Assembly (NCBI GenBank): GCA_022571515.1
Contig: JACZXQ010000016.1
Span: 44,622-108,621 of the forward strand
Direction of reading: 5' to 3'
From: Gemmatimonadota bacterium
Lineage (GTDB): Bacteria > Gemmatimonadota > Gemmatimonadetes > Longimicrobiales > Gaopeijiaceae
Length of the DNA: 64,000 nucleotides
In this document: piece by piece, positions 60,599 to 64,000 of the stretch
How positions within the stretch are numbered: position 1 is the first letter of the stretch
Layout: each line of letters opens with the position of its first letter
Program-made: the position numbers and the translations under genes
Notes under the pieces: model-generated
Databases searched by the model: none
What the model saw: only the letters and a program-made list of their open reading frames with translations
What the model was told of the DNA's origin: nothing

Positions 60599-61684
60599 AT
60601 GCGTCTTCAGGCTACTGTACTGCTCGCCGCCCTCGCCGGTATCGGCCTCGCTTCGCACGGGGCGGTCGGGCAGGGCGCCGATCAAGTCAAGAAGGTCCCA
60701 AGCTTCGACCCGGACCGCGCGATGCTCGGCGAGCGGCCGATGTTCGACGCGTTCAGCGTTAGCGAGACCCGGTCGCTCGCGGATGCTCTGAAGGATGGGG
60801 CCGTGCAGCGCGAGACGCCTCTGATGGTGATGCAGCGCGAAGGAGCGACGTTCGCCCTGATTACCACCCAGATGGCCTATCACCACGTGGCGCAGGGCAA
60901 CCTGATGGGAGAGCCGTGGCTCGTCACCTTCTGAGCGGTCTGCAATACAGGGGTCAGTATGACTCCACGCGTGGACGGCGAGGTCCACACCTTTACCGAA
61001 CGAGGGCTCTACGACGGTCTCTTCATCATGTGGGACGAGGAGTCCGGCACCTATTGGAACCATCTCACGGGTGAGGCCCTGTACGGTCCCTTGGCCGGGA
61101 CCAATCTGCCGGTCCAAAACATGTTGCATAGCACGGTCGAGCAGACACTCGCGCTCGACCCCGACGCGTTGATCGCGATCTCGGACCATGAGCGGGCGAG
61201 CGGGCGACGTGGTCGCGGCGGTCGTGGTCGCCGCGGTGGCGGGGGTGGGGGCCTCATGTCCCGGGTCCGTAGGGGCCTCAGCCAGTTCTTCCTGGGGACC
61301 ATCGACGAGGAGGACGGGCGCCGGGAAACCATGGATGTGGGCCTGGGCCTCTGGATGGACGAGGACGCTCGCTATTACGCTCAGGAAGACGTGATGGCGC
61401 AGGGTCGGGCACTGCTAGACACGTTCGGCGGGCGCACTGTCTTGATCTACTATGATCCAACCAGCTTTGCCCTTGGCGCCCACTTCGTGGAAGCGGACCG
61501 GGTCTGGTGGGAGGACGACACGCTGCGCCTCTCCTCCGGGCACTACATCCGTGATGGCGTGATGCATGACGAGGACGGTAGCCGGCTGCGCGCCGAGCGG
61601 CCGCTTCAGGTGTTCACGCGCTGGTACGGGTTCGCGCTGACGTTTCCTGACACCGAGATCTACGAGGTGCCCGAGGGGGGCTAG
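60599..61684 (+). CDS. DUF3179 protein, probable selenoprotein (in-frame TGA at codon 112)
   Basis: Read as one frame, this is a 361-residue exported protein. It has a strong AAGGGAGG ribosome site, a signal peptide (TVLLAALAGIGLASHGAVGQ) and both halves of a DUF3179 domain. Codon 112 (60932-60934) is TGA, and the frame resumes at once as AVCNTGVSMTPRVDG, so the site reads EPWLVTF-U-A-V-C-NTG, where relatives have CxxC. Downstream blocks are FTERGLYDGLFIMWDEESGT, HLTGEALYGPLAGTNLPVQN and TRWYGFALTFPDTEIY. An Arg/Gly-rich insert lies at residues 201-218. A hairpin fitting a SECIS follows the TGA. The alternative is two ORFs, a stop then a restart at ATG 60959. Confidence 0.76.
60950..60966 (+). 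promoter_or_regulatory. Candidate bacterial SECIS hairpin
   Basis: GGGGTC (60950-60955) pairs with GACTCC (60961-60966), one G-T pair, around the 5-base loop AGTAT. The loop begins 21 bases after the TGA and has G as its second base. Bacterial SECIS elements place the apical loop about 16-37 bases after UGA, with a G among its first two bases. The stem is only six pairs, so this is suggestive, not proof. Confidence 0.5.
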
Positions 61685-61698
61685 CCTCGATTTCCACG
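61685..61698 (+). repeat. Left terminal inverted repeat of the IS
   Basis: CCTCGATTTCCACG is the exact reverse complement of 63860-63873. With the flanking CTAG, which is its own complement, the match extends to 18 bases. Confidence 0.9.
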
Positions 61699-62031
61699 TA
61701 GCCCCCCTTCGCTAACGCTCGGGCCCAGTTACCGGCTGCGGACCACGTTCGCGCGGTGCCAGGCGGGGCGCTGAAACCCTTGTGGCTGTAGGGGTTTGGA
61801 CCGAGGCATCTCCTGTCCCGAGCGCGTGGAAGCCCCGATTGGATGCTCCGAGTTCCCAGTACTGATGGCTGCATGACACAGTGCTACCGCCAGTCGGGCT
61901 GCTGCGATGACTCTTATGCTACATCCGACGAGGACTTCAGAAACCGCGTGGCACACCACTATATCTTGTGGTAGTCCGTCAGACCGACACAACCTATTGA
62001 CGAGAGCGGATAGCTATAGTAGTATGTCAGT

Positions 62032-63795
62032 ATGGCTACCAGTCACCGTAAAGCGATAACGTCAGCTCATCCAGAAGGCCGCTTCTTCCTCGCCCCGGAA
62101 AAGACAACCCATCGGCAGTACGAGGCCCTGCGCGCCTACTTCGTGGAAGGGATCCCCTCGGAGGAAGCTGCCCGGCGCTTTGGTTACACCCCTGGCTCCT
62201 TCCGAGTCCTCTGCTCCCGCTTTCGCGAAGACAGCGAGAAGGCGGAGCGCTTCTTCAAGGATGTGGCGCATGGCCCCCAGTCCCCCCCGGTGCGGGACCG
62301 TCTCCGTGAGAGGGCGGTGGCCATGAGGAAGAGGAACCTCTCGGTCTACGACATCCAGAGGGAGTTCACCGAAGCGGGCGAGGACGTGAGCATCAACACC
62401 CTGTCGGTGCTTCTGCGCGAGGAGGGCTTCGCCCGTCTCCCGCGTCGCAGCGACGAGGAACGCCCTGCCGCGCCCGCGCCTGAAGTGGCGCCGGTAGCGG
62501 ACATCCGAGCGCTCAACGCCACGCCGCGGACCTTCCGCACCCGGTTCGCCGGCCTGTTCTTCTTCGTTCCCCTTCTCGAGGGCATCGACCTGGCGGCCAT
62601 CGCGGCGCAGGCGAAGCTGCCCGGCTCGAAGATGATCCCCGCCGCCGAGGCTCTGCGCAGCACGCTCGCTCTGAAGCTCGTCGGCATCGAGCGCAAGAGT
62701 CACGTCATGCAACTCGTCTTCGACGAGGGGCTCGCGCTCTTTTCCGGGCTGAACGTGATGCCCAAACGATCATGGTTCGCCGCCTACAGTTCGAGGGTGG
62801 GCGGGGAGAGGAACCGGAAGCTGATGGAGCTGTGGTTCGACGAGGTGCGAAGCGCCGGACTTTCCGACAGCGGAAGCCTCGACGTCGACTTCCATTCCGT
62901 GCCCGCCAACCCCGGCAAGGAACCGCTCGAGAAGCACTATGTCTCGAAGCGGAGCCGAAGCCAGAAAGCCGTGCTCGTCTTCCTCGCCCGCGATGCCGAG
63001 GAGCGAGTGCTCTGCTACGCGAACGCCGCTATCCCCAAGAGCGAGCGAGCCGAGGAGGTCGTACGCTTCGCCGAGTTCTACCGCGACAGGACCGGGCACT
63101 ATCCCCGGGAGTTGGTCTTCGACTCCCAGCTCACGACCTATGAGAAGCTCGACTGGCTCCGAGACAAGGAGATCCGCTTCCTCACGCTCCGCCGCCGCAC
63201 CAGGCAGATGCTGGCCAGGATCTACTCGCTTCCTCCCTCGATGTGGTCCCGGGTGACCCTTCGCAGCCTGACGCGCAAGTACCGCACGCCGAGGGTCCTC
63301 GATGAGAGGGTGACGCTGAAGAACTACAACGGAGAGCTTCGCCAGCTCTCCATCATCGACCTCGGCCACGAGGAGCCCACCATCCTCCTCACCAACGACT
63401 TCGCGAGTGGGCCCGCCGCCCTCATCACCCGCTACGCCAAGCGCATGCTCATCGAGAACGGCATCGCGGAGGCGATCCACTTCTTCCACATCGACGCCCT
63501 CTCCTCCATGGTCGAGCTGAAGGTGGACTTCGACCTCCAGATCACTCTCATGGGCAGTGCCCTCTACCGCATGTTCGCCGAGCGGCTCCCGGAGAACTAC
63601 CGCCGCGCATGGGCGAAGACCCTCTTCGGCAACCTCCTGGACGTCGGAGGCAACATCGACATCACAGAGCGCGAGGTCATCGTGACGCTGGACAAGCGCG
63701 CCCACAACCCCATCCTCGCCGAGACCGGCCTCCTTGACCGGCCGACCCCCATGCCCTGGTTCTTCGACAGGCAGCTCATCCTCCGCCTGCCATAG
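62032..63795 (+). CDS. DDE transposase (IS4/IS1634-like)
   Basis: A 587-residue transposase. The N-terminal part has a helix-turn-helix (EEAARRFGYTPGSFRVLCSR) and a second one (LSVYDIQREFTEAGEDVSIN). The RNase-H-like catalytic part shows the first Asp in GSLDVDFHSVPANPGKEP, a second in PRELVFDSQLTTYEKLDWL and the Glu region RYAKRMLIENGIAEAIHFFH with IDALSSMVELKVDFD. The long beta-strand insert between second Asp and Glu is typical of IS4-type enzymes. The exact family is not certain; no frameshift is visible, so it may be active. Confidence 0.9.
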   Translation: MATSHRKAITSAHPEGRFFLAPEKTTHRQYEALRAYFVEGIPSEEAARRFGYTPGSFRVLCSRFREDSEKAERFFKDVAHGPQSPPVRDRLRERAVAMRKRNLSVYDIQREFTEAGEDVSINTLSVLLREEGFARLPRRSDEERPAAPAPEVAPVADIRALNATPRTFRTRFAGLFFFVPLLEGIDLAAIAAQAKLPGSKMIPAAEALRSTLALKLVGIERKSHVMQLVFDEGLALFSGLNVMPKRSWFAAYSSRVGGERNRKLMELWFDEVRSAGLSDSGSLDVDFHSVPANPGKEPLEKHYVSKRSRSQKAVLVFLARDAEERVLCYANAAIPKSERAEEVVRFAEFYRDRTGHYPRELVFDSQLTTYEKLDWLRDKEIRFLTLRRRTRQMLARIYSLPPSMWSRVTLRSLTRKYRTPRVLDERVTLKNYNGELRQLSIIDLGHEEPTILLTNDFASGPAALITRYAKRMLIENGIAEAIHFFHIDALSSMVELKVDFDLQITLMGSALYRMFAERLPENYRRAWAKTLFGNLLDVGGNIDITEREVIVTLDKRAHNPILAETGLLDRPTPMPWFFDRQLILRLP

Positions 63796-63813
63796 CTCGA
63801 CTGGCGCGAGCTC

Positions 63814-63837
63814 GCCCCAGGGCTCCCGCCCAGGGGC
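63814..63837 (+). terminator. Hairpin after the transposase gene
   Basis: GCCCC-A-GGGC pairs with GCCC-A-GGGGC around TCCC, with one A/A mismatch. It lies 18 bases after the transposase stop. No T run follows, so it may be a weak terminator or a structural end of the IS transcript. Confidence 0.35.
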
Positions 63838-63859
63838 CCGTGTTAGCACAACCCTGGAC

Positions 63860-63873
63860 CGTGGAAATCGAGG
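63860..63873 (-). repeat. Right terminal inverted repeat of the IS
   Basis: CGTGGAAATCGAGG matches the left end in reverse complement without mismatch. It is followed by CTAG, identical to the bases before the left end. Confidence 0.9.
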
Positions 63874-64000
63874 CTAGGCCTCGATGGAGGGAGCGCCCCT
63901 GACTAGAGCCAGACCGAACCCTCCCGCGAGCCCGATCACCAAGCCGATCACACCCCAGCCCACGCCAGTCGTGGACCGCTGGATGATCATCTCCTCAGCG
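63874..64000 (-). CDS. C-terminal part of a small membrane protein (may run past window)
   Basis: The frame enters from the window edge and reads MIIQRSTTGVGWGVIGLVIG, LAGGFGLALVRGAPSIEA then TAG. It contains one glycine-rich membrane helix. An internal ATG at 63990 directly after GAGGAG could start a 38-residue protein, or it may be internal to a longer gene. Its stop lies in the CTAG copied at the IS end, so the reading frame survived the insertion. Confidence 0.5.
   Translation of the reverse strand, partial: AEEMIIQRSTTGVGWGVIGLVIGLAGGFGLALVRGAPSIEA

Larger units (their letters stand above)
61681..63877. mobile_element. Insertion sequence, about 2.19 kb, with CTAG target duplication
   Basis: The element proper spans 61685-63873. 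Its ends are 14-bp perfect inverted repeats (CCTCGATTTCCACG and complement), and both are flanked by CTAG, at 61681-61684 and 63874-63877, read as a 4-bp target duplication. One transposase gene fills it. The 347 bases before the transposase (61685-62031) hold no gene; they include AAACCC/GGGTTT and ACCAC/GTGGT small repeats. The element looks intact. Its left copy of CTAG holds the stop of the DUF3179 gene and its right copy that of the gene beyond. Confidence 0.86.

Noticed and set aside
60935..61684. Treating the second DUF3179 piece as an independent gene
   Set aside because: Its frame is the same as the first piece, its N-terminus begins inside a conserved block, and it lacks a signal peptide although the other half is exported.
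61985..62031. TTGACG ... TATAGT promoter for the transposase
   Set aside because: The boxes are separated by about 12 bases, too short for a sigma-70 promoter; no better pair was found by eye.

Overview
The window is GC-rich DNA with strong G/C preference at third codon positions, and nearly all of it is chromosomal housekeeping and accessory genes. The mix points to a Gram-negative bacterium of the Gemmatimonadota type or a close neighbour: a Ser/Thr kinase fused to a TolB-like/TPR half, many exported peptidases and lipoproteins, carboxypeptidase-regulatory plus TonB-plug proteins, DUF1028, BNR-repeat, DUF2911 and DUF6159 proteins, and OmpA with thrombospondin type 3 repeats. This placement is inference from gene content; there is no rRNA, and the only tRNA is tRNA-Asn(GUU).

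Layout. 0-8 kb: accA, an M1 aminopeptidase, a response regulator fused to a degenerate PIG-L domain, an MFS/SDR pair, a FabH-like synthase and a TonB-plug protein. 8-16.7 kb: tRNA-Asn, penicillin-acylase lipoprotein, M24, alpha/beta hydrolase, an Ank/MATE-like membrane protein and an M28 peptidase. 16.7-25.9 kb: kinase/TPR protein, a chimeric SRPBCC protein, CaiB-type CoA transferase, TrkA-type K+ channel, DUF2911, DUF2784, glycerate kinase and cupin. 26-35.4 kb: DUF819 protein, acyltransferase, isopropylmalate-dehydrogenase-like enzyme facing a split TPP decarboxylase, a trypsin-like protease with a stand-alone copy of its N-terminal domain, and a YfcC transporter. 35.4-49 kb: M20, BNR-repeat, DUF1028, UMF1, NhaC, hydrolase, arginase-like, AMMECR1 and barrel genes, often with 1-4 base overlaps. 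49-60 kb: two cold-shock genes, GT2, methyltransferase, Tat-exported epimerase, second DUF1028, homocysteine methyltransferase, DUF805, DUF6159, OmpA. 60-64 kb: a YcaQ-like pseudogene, a DUF3179 gene interrupted by one in-frame TGA, and an insertion sequence.

The most striking observation is at 60.6-61.7 kb. A DUF3179 protein reads through a single TGA exactly where the first Cys of the family's CxxC motif belongs (U-A-V-C), and a small hairpin with a G-containing apical loop starts 15 bases after the TGA. This fits a bacterial selenoprotein. Directly downstream, a 2.19-kb IS with 14-bp terminal inverted repeats sits on a duplicated CTAG that holds the stop codons of both convergent neighbours, so neither reading frame was broken.

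A second theme is gene debris and recombination. There is an ABC-ATPase N-terminus cut off at 27.3 kb, an amidohydrolase N-terminus cut off at 35.3 kb, a frameshifted membrane protein beside it, a multiply broken YcaQ gene at 60 kb, and an apparent NTF2-like/AHSA1 chimera at 19.5 kb. Several enzymes also carry substituted catalytic or metal-binding residues (PIG-L domain, exported arginase-like protein).
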